From: an uncultured Anaerolineales bacterium
Lineage (GTDB): Bacteria > Chloroflexota > Anaerolineae > Anaerolineales > UBA6663
Reading direction: 5' to 3'
DNA length: 64,000 nucleotides
Assembly: GCA_937952305.1 (NCBI GenBank)
Contig: CALFZO010000096.1
Coordinates: forward strand, 1-64,000
Under the pieces are notes generated by a model, which was given only the letters and a program-made list of their open reading frames with translations, ran no database searches and had not been told where the DNA came from. How positions within the stretch are numbered: position 1 is the first letter of the stretch; every line of letters begins with the position of its first letter. Position numbers and translations under genes: made by a program. Shown piece by piece: positions 56,564-64,000 of the stretch.

Positions 56564-59494
56564 TTACGGATCGACGCGCACGATGGTCGGGTTCGGCATG
56601 CCCGTGGACCCGCCATAGACCACACTTCCGAGGTACTTGACGCCGGAGGTGAGGCCGCTGAAGCTGAGGCTGACCGTGCCGGATTGGCCGAGCACGGCCG
56701 TGGCCGGAGCGCTGACCGTCATGTTGCCAGCGTCCGCCGAGCCCAGCACCCAGGCGAACAGGGTGAAGGGCGCCGGGCCGCCGCCGGTGTCGAAACCGTC
56801 CACCAGGACCGTGTACGTGGCCGCGGTCGGGTTGACGAAGCTGACGGCTTCGTCCGACGTGCCGCCGGCGCTCTGGCCCACCAGCGTGGCGCCCCGGTAA
56901 ACCAACAGGTCCAGGTCCGGGGCCGTGGTCTCGCTGTTGAACAGCGCGAAGCGCGCGTAGGTGGTGCCGGCCGGGACGACCACGTCATAGGTGAACGCCT
57001 CGCCGGTGTTGATGGTGTCGGCGAAGGTGACAGCCGGGACCAGGCCGCGCGGCGTGGCCGTAAAGCTGCCGTTGTAGCCGAAGGTCACGTTGTAGCTGCC
57101 TGAGACCTCCAGCGGGGCCGCCAGGGCCACCGGCCGGATGGCGATGACGCTGCGGACGCTGTGCTTGCCGTCGTTCCAGGTCAGCGAGCCGAAGGTGTAG
57201 GCGTTCAGGGCCGCGCTCGTGCGCGTGAACGTCACGGTGTAGGTCTTGGACTGGCCCGGCCCCAGGGTGAGGGTGCTGGGCGAGACCACGACGTCGACGC
57301 CGGGCGGCGCGCTCACCGCCACCGTGTAGGTGGACTTGGCGCCGCTGACGTTGGTCACCGTGCGCTGGACGGTCTGGATGCCGGCCATATCGCCGATGGC
57401 GATGGACGGGTAGTTGAGGTTGCTGATGTCGACGGCGATGGCCGGGCAGTGCGGATCGCTGCTCAGGCCTTGGCCGCACATGAAGCCCATCCAGTCACGC
57501 GCGCGGGCCGCGTAGACCAGGCCGGGGTCGGCGGCCGAGGTCGGTTGCGCTTGGCCCGCGCCGTAGCCGAAGGGGTTGCCCGGGATCGGGTTGCCGGCGT
57601 TGGTCGTCTGGCCGGCCGTGGTCATCAACGCCGACTTGATCATAGCCGGCGTCCAATCCGGGTGCCGATGCTTGAGCAGCGCCGCGAAGCCGGCCACGTG
57701 CGGGCTGGACATGGACGTGCCGCTCAGGAAGTCGAAGTCGCGCCCGGCGATGGAGGGCGAGGTGGCCGCCAGGACGTCGACGCCCGGAGCCATGATGTCG
57801 GGTTTGAGCAGGTCGCCGCCGCCGGCCAGGCTCGGCCCGCGCGACGAGAAGGAGGCCACGGCCGGCGCCTCGACGGTCACTTGCGTGCCGGGCGCGATTT
57901 GGGCCGTGGCGCCCGCGCCGGCCGAGGCGATGTAGGCCTTGACGGCCGCGCCGGCGATTTCGTCGATGTGGATGGTGGGCAGGTAGTGGATGTCGGCGTT
58001 GAGGGAGTTGGGCGAGGTGTTGGCCAGGACCACGCCCAGGCCGCCGGCTTCCTGGACCGCCAGGCTCTTGTTGACGCGCGCCGTCACGCCGCGGTCACAG
58101 AGCACGATCTTACCGGCCACCTTGGCCGGGTCGAGCACGGCGACGCCGCCGGTATCAACCGTCGAGTAGCACAGCCGTACTTGCTCGGCATTCGCGCCGG
58201 GCAGGCCGGCAGCCGTGGACGAGATGAGCGGCAGGGAGGCCGTGCCGTTGCCGTTGGAGATGCCGGCGTAGGTGGAGCCGTTGCCGAGCGTGACCGAGCT
58301 GGTGTAGGCGCGGTCATGCGTGCCGGCGGCCACGGTGGTGACCCACGGCGTGTTGTGGGCGACGGTGCTGGCGCCGGGGCCGTTGTTGCCGGCCGAGGCC
58401 GCCACGAACACGCCGGCCGCCGCCGCGTTCAGGAACGCGATCTCGACCGGGTCGTTGAAGGCCGTGCGGCTGCCGCTGATGGAGTAGTTGATGACGTCCA
58501 CGCCGTCGGAGGTGGCGTCTTCGATGGCGGCCACCAGGTCCACCGTGGAGCCGCTGGCCGTGGCGCCGTCCACTGTGGACCACAGCGCCTTGTACATGGC
58601 GACATGGGCGCGCGGCGCCATGCCGCTGATCTGGCCCAGATCGGTGCCGAGGGTGACGGCTTCCACGCCGTAATTGCCGGCCGCCGTGCTGCTCGTGTGC
58701 GAGCCGTGGCTGTTGTAATCACGCGCCGAGTTGTACTCCCACGGGCGGTTGGCATCGATGCCGGCGTCGCCGCCCTGACCCGCGTTGTAGTAGCGGGCGC
58801 CGATCAGTTTGTTGTTGCACAGACCGTCCGGCCAATCTTCACCGGTCTGGCAGGTGCCGGACCAGCGCGGGCCGGGCGCGCTGTAGCTGCCGTCGTCCGC
58901 GAAGCTCGGGTTCTCAGGCCAGATGCCGGAGTCGATGATGCCGACGACAATGTGCTCGCCGGCGTTGCTCGGCCCGCCCAACTGCGCCCACAAGGCGCCG
59001 GACTGCGTCAGACCCACAAAGGTCGGCGTCGTGACCGTGTCCATGTACCGGATTTCATCCGGGATGACGGCCAGCACGCCGGGGGTGGCGGCCAGTTGGG
59101 CCGCCTGGGCGGCGGTGAGCTTGGCGGCGACACCGTTGTAGGTGTAGCGATAGTTGTACAGCCGCTGGCCGCCGACCGCCGCGATCACGGCGTTCTGGCG
59201 GTTGGTGAGGTAGCTGGCATAGCGCCGCACGTCCGTGCGGTTGGCGTTCAGGCGCTGGCCGTCCGCCACGGCGGTGGCGCGATAACCGGCCACGCCGCCG
59301 CTGTAGGTGATGACGGGCTGGTCAGCCAGCCAGACGATGTAAACACCGTTCGAGCTCTTTTCGACCGCGGGTGTAACTGGGCCGTCCTGGGCCCGGACGC
59401 CGGCGGGGACCGACAGGCCCAGCGCCAGCAGCGCGACAAAGACCAGGCGCGCCAGGGACGCCAGCGGCTTGCGCAGTGGATGATGCTGCGACAT
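56564..59494 (-). CDS. Secreted subtilisin-like serine protease (S8, with PA and Fn3-like domains)
   Basis: A 976-residue preproprotein. Signal peptide 1-36 (LVFVALLALGLSVPAGVRAQ). Inhibitor_I9-like propeptide about 50-150 (VYIVWLADQPVI...AVIPDEI). Catalytic triad: D188 (VVGIIDSGIW), H263 (NSHGSHTSSTA) and Ser near 594 (GTSMSSPHVAG). A PA domain is inserted at about 390-530. A cucumisin-like Fn3 domain (about 690-790) and a C-terminal pre-peptidase-like domain (TYTVLVDGFDTGG) follow. ATG 59494 has AAGGAG upstream. A consensus promoter 417 bp upstream gives a long structured leader. Likely role: extracellular protein degradation. Confidence 0.95.
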   Translation of the reverse strand: MSQHHPLRKPLASLARLVFVALLALGLSVPAGVRAQDGPVTPAVEKSSNGVYIVWLADQPVITYSGGVAGYRATAVADGQRLNANRTDVRRYASYLTNRQNAVIAAVGGQRLYNYRYTYNGVAAKLTAAQAAQLAATPGVLAVIPDEIRYMDTVTTPTFVGLTQSGALWAQLGGPSNAGEHIVVGIIDSGIWPENPSFADDGSYSAPGPRWSGTCQTGEDWPDGLCNNKLIGARYYNAGQGGDAGIDANRPWEYNSARDYNSHGSHTSSTAAGNYGVEAVTLGTDLGQISGMAPRAHVAMYKALWSTVDGATASGSTVDLVAAIEDATSDGVDVINYSISGSRTAFNDPVEIAFLNAAAAGVFVAASAGNNGPGASTVAHNTPWVTTVAAGTHDRAYTSSVTLGNGSTYAGISNGNGTASLPLISSTAAGLPGANAEQVRLCYSTVDTGGVAVLDPAKVAGKIVLCDRGVTARVNKSLAVQEAGGLGVVLANTSPNSLNADIHYLPTIHIDEIAGAAVKAYIASAGAGATAQIAPGTQVTVEAPAVASFSSRGPSLAGGGDLLKPDIMAPGVDVLAATSPSIAGRDFDFLSGTSMSSPHVAGFAALLKHRHPDWTPAMIKSALMTTAGQTTNAGNPIPGNPFGYGAGQAQPTSAADPGLVYAARARDWMGFMCGQGLSSDPHCPAIAVDISNLNYPSIAIGDMAGIQTVQRTVTNVSGAKSTYTVAVSAPPGVDVVVSPSTLTLGPGQSKTYTVTFTRTSAALNAYTFGSLTWNDGKHSVRSVIAIRPVALAAPLEVSGSYNVTFGYNGSFTATPRGLVPAVTFADTINTGEAFTYDVVVPAGTTYARFALFNSETTAPDLDLLVYRGATLVGQSAGGTSDEAVSFVNPTAATYTVLVDGFDTGGGPAPFTLFAWVLGSADAGNMTVSAPATAVLGQSGTVSLSFSGLTSGVKYLGSVVYGGSTGMPNPTIVRVDP

Positions 59495-59905
59495 TGCTTC
59501 GGATCTCCTTATCCTCAGATTGCGGTGAGAGAGAAGCGCCAAAAATCAAGGACGTGGGCCGTGCTATCCTGTTCACGGGACGACAGCACCGGCGCGGGGG
59601 TCGGAGCCGTCCCAACGGGGTGGGGTGCCAGCCCGGCAAGAGAGATAAGGCGGATCACCTCCTGGTCGACGTCACTCTGCGGGCGAACGAACGACCCAGT
59701 GACGACGGACGCGAATCAGGACCAGGCCCTGCCGACGGCTGGGTCCGGCAACGGGAGAGGCACAAGCGGGCAAAGCCAAAACGACTGCCGTGAGTTCTGG
59801 CAGCTGCGCTTGGTTGGCGCTGGCGCACGCGGCTTTGTCCTGGGGATAACGCACCTGCCCCGTTTGTCTCGCGTTAGTTATGAATTGGTTGGCGAATCAG
59901 AGACA
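59495..59905 (-). promoter_or_regulatory. Long structured 5' leader of the protease mRNA
   Basis: About 410 nt between the predicted transcription start and the ATG with no convincing gene. Several stems are visible on the minus strand: CTGCC/GGCAG near 59785, GGACC/GGTCC near 59735, CGTCACT/AGTGACG near 59690. AGGAGGTGATCC at 59663-59652 is a 12-nt exact complement of the 16S rRNA 3' end but has no start codon at proper spacing. I could not match the region to a known riboswitch class. Protein-coding frames here look like noise. Confidence 0.5.
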
Positions 59906-59910
59906 AAATG

Positions 59911-59938
59911 ATTATAGCCCCAGCCGGATAACTGTCAA
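59911..59938 (-). promoter_or_regulatory. Consensus promoter of the subtilisin-like protease gene
   Basis: TTGACA (59938-59933), 16-nt spacer, TATAAT (59916-59911), both perfect, on the minus strand. Confidence 0.85.
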
Positions 59939-59975
59939 CCTAACGGTTTGTCAACCGACGCCGGGCTCAAACACA

Positions 59976-60010
59976 ACAACACCCGCCGCTGCCTCAGCGA
60001 CGGGTGTTGT
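59976..60010 (-). terminator. Hairpin after the HtrA-like gene pair
   Basis: A perfect 10-bp stem (59976-59985 with 60001-60010, arm ACAACACCCG) with an inner GCTG/CAGC stem. On the minus strand the flank reads TGTGTTTGAG. It lies 25 nt beyond the stop of the second protease. Confidence 0.65.
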
Positions 60011-60034
60011 GATTGGGTCAAGCGGGTGAGGCGT

Positions 60035-60619
60035 TTAGAGCCCGAGCCGTTCGCGCAGAAAGGCGCGTACGACGTTGACCGGCACGGCCCCGCCGGCCTC
60101 CGGGCCGGTCATGATCGTATTGACGCCGATCAGGCGTCCGCGCGCATCCACGAGCGGCCCGCCGGAGTTGCCTGGGCGCAGCCGCAGCGCCACGGCCACC
60201 CAATCGCGTCCGCGCGCCTGTTCGGGCAGGGCTGTGCCGCGGCCGATGACGACGCCGGCCGTGGCCGCGCCGGTGACGCCAAACGGATGCCCGACGGCAA
60301 AGGCCCACTCGCCCGGCTGCAGGCTGTCCGAGTCGCCCAGGGGCATGGCCGGCAGGCCGTCCGCGTCCACGCGCAGCGCGGCGACATCGCGCTCCGGGTC
60401 GTGGGCCAGGACGCGGGCCGGCAGTGTGCGGCCGTCCGGCAAGGTGACGCGCAGGTGCTGGCGCCGCACGACGTGGGCGTTGGTGATGATCAGGCCGTCG
60501 GCGCTCCAGAGAATGCCGGCGCCCTCGCCCTGCCGGCCGTTGCTGATCTGCACCAGGCTGCGCCGGGTCCGCGCCACCGCGTCCGACATCTCCCGGCTGA
60601 GTTGTTGCAGCAGGTTCAT
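60035..60619 (-). CDS. HtrA-like S1C serine protease without PDZ domain
   Basis: A 194-residue trypsin-fold protease. The start at ATG 60619 has GGAGGG upstream. Catalytic residues: His in ITNAHVV near 66, Asp in ERDVAALRV near 97, Ser in LRPGNSGGPL near 160. There is no signal peptide, membrane segment or PDZ domain; the chain ends at FLRERLGL just after the protease fold. It follows the PDZ-bearing paralogue by 23 nt. Either it works in the cytoplasm or it is exported by another route. Substrate specificity unknown. Confidence 0.9.
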   Translation of the reverse strand: MNLLQQLSREMSDAVARTRRSLVQISNGRQGEGAGILWSADGLIITNAHVVRRQHLRVTLPDGRTLPARVLAHDPERDVAALRVDADGLPAMPLGDSDSLQPGEWAFAVGHPFGVTGAATAGVVIGRGTALPEQARGRDWVAVALRLRPGNSGGPLVDARGRLIGVNTIMTGPEAGGAVPVNVVRAFLRERLGL

Positions 60620-60642
60620 GACATTGCCCTCCGGGTGAGCGC

Positions 60643-61539
60643 TCAGGCCGGCCGCTCGCCCACCCACACCTCCAGCGCCTGCAGCTGTCCGGCGCGCACG
60701 ATCTGCGCCGGCACACGCCGACCCACGCGGTCTTCGCCCAGGGCCGCCAACAGGCTCTCCAGACTCGGCACTGGCCGGCCGTCGAGCGTCACGAGCGTGT
60801 CGCCCTGGAGCAGACCGCCGCGCTCGGCCGGGCCGCCCGGCTCAACGTTCATCAACAGCAGCCCGCCCGCCTGCCCGGTGGCCGGGCGCAGCGCCTCCGG
60901 CAGGCGCACCGGCTGCGCACCGATGCCCAGATAGCCGCGGCGCACGCGGCCGTGCTTCACCAGCGCCGCCACCGTCTGACGCACAGTGTCCACCGTGACG
61001 GCCACGCTCAGCCCGCGCGCCAGCGTTGAGCTGGTCAGTCCGGCGACCCGCGCTTCGGCGTCCACCAGCGGCCCGCCGGAGAAGCCCGGGAACATCACCA
61101 CGTCGGTCTGCAGGTAGCGATCGATGAAACCACCCGCCGGTGTGCGCCAGCCTTCCTCCAGAGCGCTGATCACGCCCAGCGTCGCCAACCCGCGCTCGCC
61201 CGGCCGGCCCAGCGCCAACACCAGCGCGCCCACCTCCAGCGTGGCCGGCGCGGCCCATTCGGCCGGTTTCAGGCCGCCGGCCTCCGCCTGAACCACGGCA
61301 ACATCCACGCCCGCGTCGCGCCCGACTACGCGGGCGGCCACGCTCTGTCCATCCGGCAGGCCGACGCGCACCGTGTCGCGCTCTAGCACGTGCGCGGCCG
61401 TGACGATCAGGCCGTCGGCCGACCACACCACGCCGCTGCCGGGCAGACGGTCGCGGCCCTCCACGCGGACCACGCTCTGGCCGGCGGCGGCCACGGTCTC
61501 CACCAGCGCCTGCGAGAACTGGGCGAGCAATTCACTCAT
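60643..61539 (-). CDS. HtrA-like serine protease with PDZ domain, no export signal
   Basis: A 298-residue protein. A short N-terminal helix (MSELLAQFSQALVETVAAAG) similar to that of its downstream neighbour leads into the protease domain: His in VTAAHVL, Asp in GVDVAVVQ, Ser in FPGFSGGPL (Phe in place of the common Asn before Ser). A PDZ domain occupies about 195-295 (RRGYLGIGAQPV, GGLLLMNVEPGGPAERGGL, GDTLVTLDGRPVP). AGGAGG lies 6 nt before ATG 61539. No hydrophobic leader is present, which is unusual for HtrA. It is divergent from the amine oxidase gene. Confidence 0.9.
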   Translation of the reverse strand: MSELLAQFSQALVETVAAAGQSVVRVEGRDRLPGSGVVWSADGLIVTAAHVLERDTVRVGLPDGQSVAARVVGRDAGVDVAVVQAEAGGLKPAEWAAPATLEVGALVLALGRPGERGLATLGVISALEEGWRTPAGGFIDRYLQTDVVMFPGFSGGPLVDAEARVAGLTSSTLARGLSVAVTVDTVRQTVAALVKHGRVRRGYLGIGAQPVRLPEALRPATGQAGGLLLMNVEPGGPAERGGLLQGDTLVTLDGRPVPSLESLLAALGEDRVGRRVPAQIVRAGQLQALEVWVGERPA

Positions 61540-61633
61540 CGTTTGCCTCCTGCGGCGTGCGATCAGGTGACCGGCCGCCGTAGGCGAAAGATAGCGCGGG
61601 CCGATCGGCGCGGCTACTCCCCGCTCGCGGAGG

Positions 61634-61661
61634 CGCGGCCCTAGCCGAAGAGCTAGGCCCG
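61634..61661. repeat. Hairpin in the htrA-like/amine oxidase spacer
   Basis: GCGGCCCTAGC (61634-61644) pairs with 61651-61661 at ten of eleven positions around a 6-nt loop. It may be an operator or a terminator-like element between divergent genes. Confidence 0.35.
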
Positions 61662-61675
61662 CGCGGCCGGTGGGG

Positions 61676-61681
61676 TATACT
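61676..61681 (+). promoter_or_regulatory. Candidate -10 box for the amine oxidase operon
   Basis: TATACT 31 nt before the GTG start at 61713; AGGAGAAA is the ribosome-binding site. No -35 is seen. Confidence 0.4.
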
Positions 61682-61712
61682 CCGGCGCGCCACGCCGTTT
61701 CAGGAGAAACTT

Positions 61713-63083
61713 GTGTCTCGAACACTGCCGCCGTCAGTCATCGTCATCGGCGCCGGGCTGGCTGGCCTGGCCGCCGCGCGGGACTTGCACCGCGCCGGCC
61801 TGCGCGTCACCGTGCTGGAGGCGCGCGCACGGGTGGGGGGCCGCGTGCTGACCTTCCGCGAGCCTTTCCAGGACGGCCAGTACGCCGAGGCCGGCGGCGA
61901 GTTCATCGACGACGATCACCACCGGATGCGTGAGCTGGCGCGCGAGTTCGGCCTGACGGTGGAGCCGGTGGCGGCCGGCTGGGTGGCGCCGGAGGAGTGG
62001 GCGATTTTCCAGGGCCACAGCGCCCGCGTCCGGGAGACCGCAGTCTGGGGCTATGATCTGGAGGCCGCCGTGGACCGCCTCTGGGCGGAGCTGGCGCGCC
62101 TCGGGGCGCAGGTGCCGGACCCGGCCCGCCCAGACCAGGCGCCGGACGCCGTCGGCCTGGACCGGCGTTCGGCGGCCGAATGGCTGCAAGCGCTCGACGC
62201 GCCAGACATCGCCAAACGGCACTTCGCCGCGCACCTGCGCGCTGAGTACACGGTGGAGGCCGATCGCTTTTCGCTCCTGGATTTGGCCCGCAACGCGGCG
62301 CTGTACTATCGCGACCCGGCGGCCGAACGCGGCTCTGGCCGGATCCGTGGCGGCAACGATCTCTTGCCGCGCGCGCTGGCGGCGGCCCTGCCAGAGGTCC
62401 GTCTGAGCGCGCCGGTGACGCGCGTGGCGGCGGGTGAGGCCGGCGTAACCGTGACCTGCCTGTCCGCGGGCCGCCCCGAGTCTTTGGCGGCCGACTATGC
62501 GATCCTGGCGATCCCGCTGCCGGCGGCGCGCGCCATCACGTTCGAGCCGCCGCTGCCGTCCGCGCAGGCCGCTCTGCTCACCGGCATCTCGTACGGCTTG
62601 GTCATCAAGGTCGTGATCCAGTATCGGCGGCGCTGGTGGCGGGAGCGCGCCTGGAACGGCCATCTGATCGGCGATGGGCCGCTGGCGTGCACCTGGGAGC
62701 CCACGAGCGAACAGGCCGGCGGCCGCGGCCTGCTGACGGTGTATTCCGGCGGCGAACCTGGCGCGGTGTTGACCCGGCTAGACGACGACGCGCGCGTGGC
62801 AGCGGTGCGGGCCGCTCTGGAGCGGCATTTTCCGGAGTCGGCGCCTTTAGCCGAACAGACCGCCACGATCGCGTGGCCGCGCGAGCCTTTCTCGGGCGGC
62901 GCCTACATGGCGCTGGCGCCCGGCGAGGTGACGCGCCACTGGGAGACCCTCTTCACGCCGGCCGGACGCCTTTACTTCGCTGGCGAACATGCCGCCGTGG
63001 TGCAGGGCTACATGGAGGGCGCGGTCGAGAGCGGCCAGCGGGTGGCCGCCGAGATCGTCGCGCGGGCCGGTCACGGAGGGTGA
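61713..63083 (+). CDS. Flavin-containing amine oxidase (monoamine oxidase family)
   Basis: A 456-residue FAD enzyme with a GTG start. The dinucleotide-binding motif VIVIGAGLAGLAAARDL is at 9-25, followed by VLEARARVGGR. AEAGGEFIDDDHHRM marks the flavin-contact region. The C-terminal FAD motif LYFAGEHAAVVQGYMEGAVESG is near 425. WPREPFSGGAYM is also typical. It would oxidise an amine to an aldehyde with release of ammonia and peroxide; the substrate is unknown. It is followed 10 nt later by a second FAD oxidoreductase, so the two probably act on related amines or amino acids. Confidence 0.9.
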   Translation: MSRTLPPSVIVIGAGLAGLAAARDLHRAGLRVTVLEARARVGGRVLTFREPFQDGQYAEAGGEFIDDDHHRMRELAREFGLTVEPVAAGWVAPEEWAIFQGHSARVRETAVWGYDLEAAVDRLWAELARLGAQVPDPARPDQAPDAVGLDRRSAAEWLQALDAPDIAKRHFAAHLRAEYTVEADRFSLLDLARNAALYYRDPAAERGSGRIRGGNDLLPRALAAALPEVRLSAPVTRVAAGEAGVTVTCLSAGRPESLAADYAILAIPLPAARAITFEPPLPSAQAALLTGISYGLVIKVVIQYRRRWWRERAWNGHLIGDGPLACTWEPTSEQAGGRGLLTVYSGGEPGAVLTRLDDDARVAAVRAALERHFPESAPLAEQTATIAWPREPFSGGAYMALAPGEVTRHWETLFTPAGRLYFAGEHAAVVQGYMEGAVESGQRVAAEIVARAGHGG

Positions 63084-63093
63084 GGTGAACACG

Positions 63094-64000
63094 ATGACGC
63101 AACCGATAGTCATCTGCGGGGCCGGCATTGCCGGAGTGGCGACCGCCTATCACCTGGCCGTCGTCCACGCCCGGCCAGTGGTGCTGGTGGACGAACGGCC
63201 GCCCCTGTCTTTGACCAGCGACAAATCCACCGAGGCCTACCGCAACTGGTGGCCCGGCCCGGGCGCGGCGATGGTGCAGTTCATGAACCGCAGCGTCACG
63301 CTGCTGGAGACCTGGGCGCGCGCCACCGGTAACCGGTTCCATCTCAACCGGCGCGGCTACGTTTATGCCACCGCCGACGCGGCCGGCCTGACGGCCCGGC
63401 TGATGGCTGCCCGCGCGATCGCGGCCCTGGGCGCCGGCGAATTGCGCGTCTACGAGGCCGGCGCCTCCAGCCAGAGCTATCAACCCTCCGAGCCGGACGG
63501 CTTTGAAGGCGGCCCGAGCGGCGCCGACCTGATCCTCGACCGCAGCCTGATCCGGCGGCATTTTCCGTATCTGAACGCCGCCACGGCCGCCGTCTTGCAC
63601 GCGCGGCGGGCGGGTTGGTTCAGCGCCCAGCAGTTGGGGATGTGGCTGTTGGAGCAGGCGCGCGCGCACGGCGCGCAGCTGGTGGCGGCGCGGGTGGTGG
63701 GCGTCGACACCGACGCGGCCGGCGTGAGCGGCGTGCGGTTAAGCACCGGGGAGCGGCTGGCGACGCGCTGCTTCGTCGACGCGGCCGGGCCCTTCCTGAC
63801 CGAAGTGGCGCGGCTGGTGGGCGTCGACCTGCCCGTGTTCTCGGAGCGCCACCTCAAGCTCAACTTCGCGGACACGCTGGGCGTGATCCCGCGCGAAGCC
63901 CCGCTCTTGATCTGGGATGACCCGCAACGCGTGGACTGGACGGAGGACGAGCGCGCGGCGCTGGCCGAGGACGCGGAGTCGGCCTGGCTGTTGCGGCCGT
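63094..64000 (+). CDS. FAD-dependent oxidoreductase (DAO family), truncated by the window end
   Basis: An open frame from ATG 63094 (GAGGTG upstream) to the end of the window: 302 codons with no stop, so the C-terminus is missing. The N-terminus PIVICGAGIAGVATAYHLA is a Rossmann FAD motif followed by VVLVDERPP. STEAYRNWWPG resembles the Ser/Thr-rich active-site entry of DAO/sarcosine-oxidase-like enzymes. VDAAGPFLTEVARLVGVDLPV is the mid-chain FAD motif. It probably forms an operon with the amine oxidase upstream. Specific substrate unknown. Confidence 0.88.
   Translation, partial: MTQPIVICGAGIAGVATAYHLAVVHARPVVLVDERPPLSLTSDKSTEAYRNWWPGPGAAMVQFMNRSVTLLETWARATGNRFHLNRRGYVYATADAAGLTARLMAARAIAALGAGELRVYEAGASSQSYQPSEPDGFEGGPSGADLILDRSLIRRHFPYLNAATAAVLHARRAGWFSAQQLGMWLLEQARAHGAQLVAARVVGVDTDAAGVSGVRLSTGERLATRCFVDAAGPFLTEVARLVGVDLPVFSERHLKLNFADTLGVIPREAPLLIWDDPQRVDWTEDERAALAEDAESAWLLRP

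Noticed and set aside
59652..59663. Fragment of a 16S rRNA gene
   Set aside because: Only 12 nt match; the flanks on both sides do not resemble rRNA.
59495..59905. SRP RNA, RNase P RNA, c-di-GMP-I, ydaO or cobalamin riboswitch
   Set aside because: The conserved cores of these classes (for example GGAAGG-type SRP loop, GAGGAAAGUCC, AAAGGGCAAACC-like or GUGAAUCC motifs) are not found on either strand.
57161..59911. Very long open frame on the plus strand opposite the subtilisin-like gene
   Set aside because: It is an antisense frame kept open by high G+C. It has Arg/Gly/Ala-rich noise composition and no domain, while the minus strand encodes a complete S8 protease.

Overview
This 64-kb window is G+C-rich chromosomal DNA, about two thirds G+C by eye. 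It is densely packed with genes on both strands. I see no rRNA, tRNA, CRISPR array, insertion sequence or phage gene. The gene content fits a member of the Chloroflexota, probably an Anaerolineae/Ardenticatenia/Caldilineae-type organism: a SufCBD-SufS system controlled by a SufR-like regulator, a MalT-like protein carrying a SARP/BTAD output domain, Thr/Pro-stalked surface proteins, and several genes whose -10 box lies 7-8 nt before the start codon. The phylum is an inference from gene content; no marker gene settles it.

Layout. 0-9 kb: an unknown protein, the SARP-type regulator with a destroyed P-loop, a pterin dehydratase, an anchored beta-helix protein, DNA polymerase IV, then a zinc-ribbon membrane protein coupled to a secreted FG-GAP beta-propeller. 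9-17.8 kb: the iron-sulfur island. sufR-sufT runs leftward. sufC-sufB-sufD, a small unknown protein, rhodanese, sufU-like 1, sufS, sufU-like 2 and a Rieske protein run rightward. The two arms share an almost symmetrical promoter. 17.8-31.5 kb: a fused MFS/spermidine-synthase-like protein, a DUF1461 protein, an ADP-forming acyl-CoA synthetase fused to a GNAT acetyltransferase, DUF427, a two-gene metal permease locus with a His-Asp repeat, a TolB-like propeller, a SET-domain protein, and an MBL-CBS-PEP carboxylase operon.

31.5-39.6 kb: a polytopic membrane protein, then carA, an ArsN1-like acetyltransferase, carB, a glutamine cyclotransferase and a membrane protein. A G-free heptamer array sits directly before carB, and a related G-poor tract lies in frame inside carB. 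39.6-46.4 kb: a leftward cassette of response regulator, MacA-like adaptor, MacB-like ATPase and permease, an unknown anchored protein and a histidine kinase. 46.5-56.3 kb: a DUF255 protein, a 1774-residue cadherin-like surface protein with an almost perfect 343-bp internal duplication, its 3-nt-spaced anchored partner, and an AspT/YidE-type transporter. 56.5-64 kb: a secreted subtilisin-like protease behind a 400-nt structured leader, two tandem HtrA-like proteases without export signals, a flavin amine oxidase, and an FAD oxidoreductase cut by the window end.

The most coherent functional unit is the Suf island: sulfur mobilisation (SufS, rhodanese), scaffold/transfer (SufBCD, two SufU/IscU-like proteins), maturation (SufT), a likely cluster-sensing repressor (SufR) and a possible client (Rieske protein). 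No wholly new system is proven here. The best leads are the suf back-to-back promoter, the P-loop-dead SARP regulator, the carB-associated repeat tracts, the leader of the subtilisin gene, and the recurring leaderless promoter layout.
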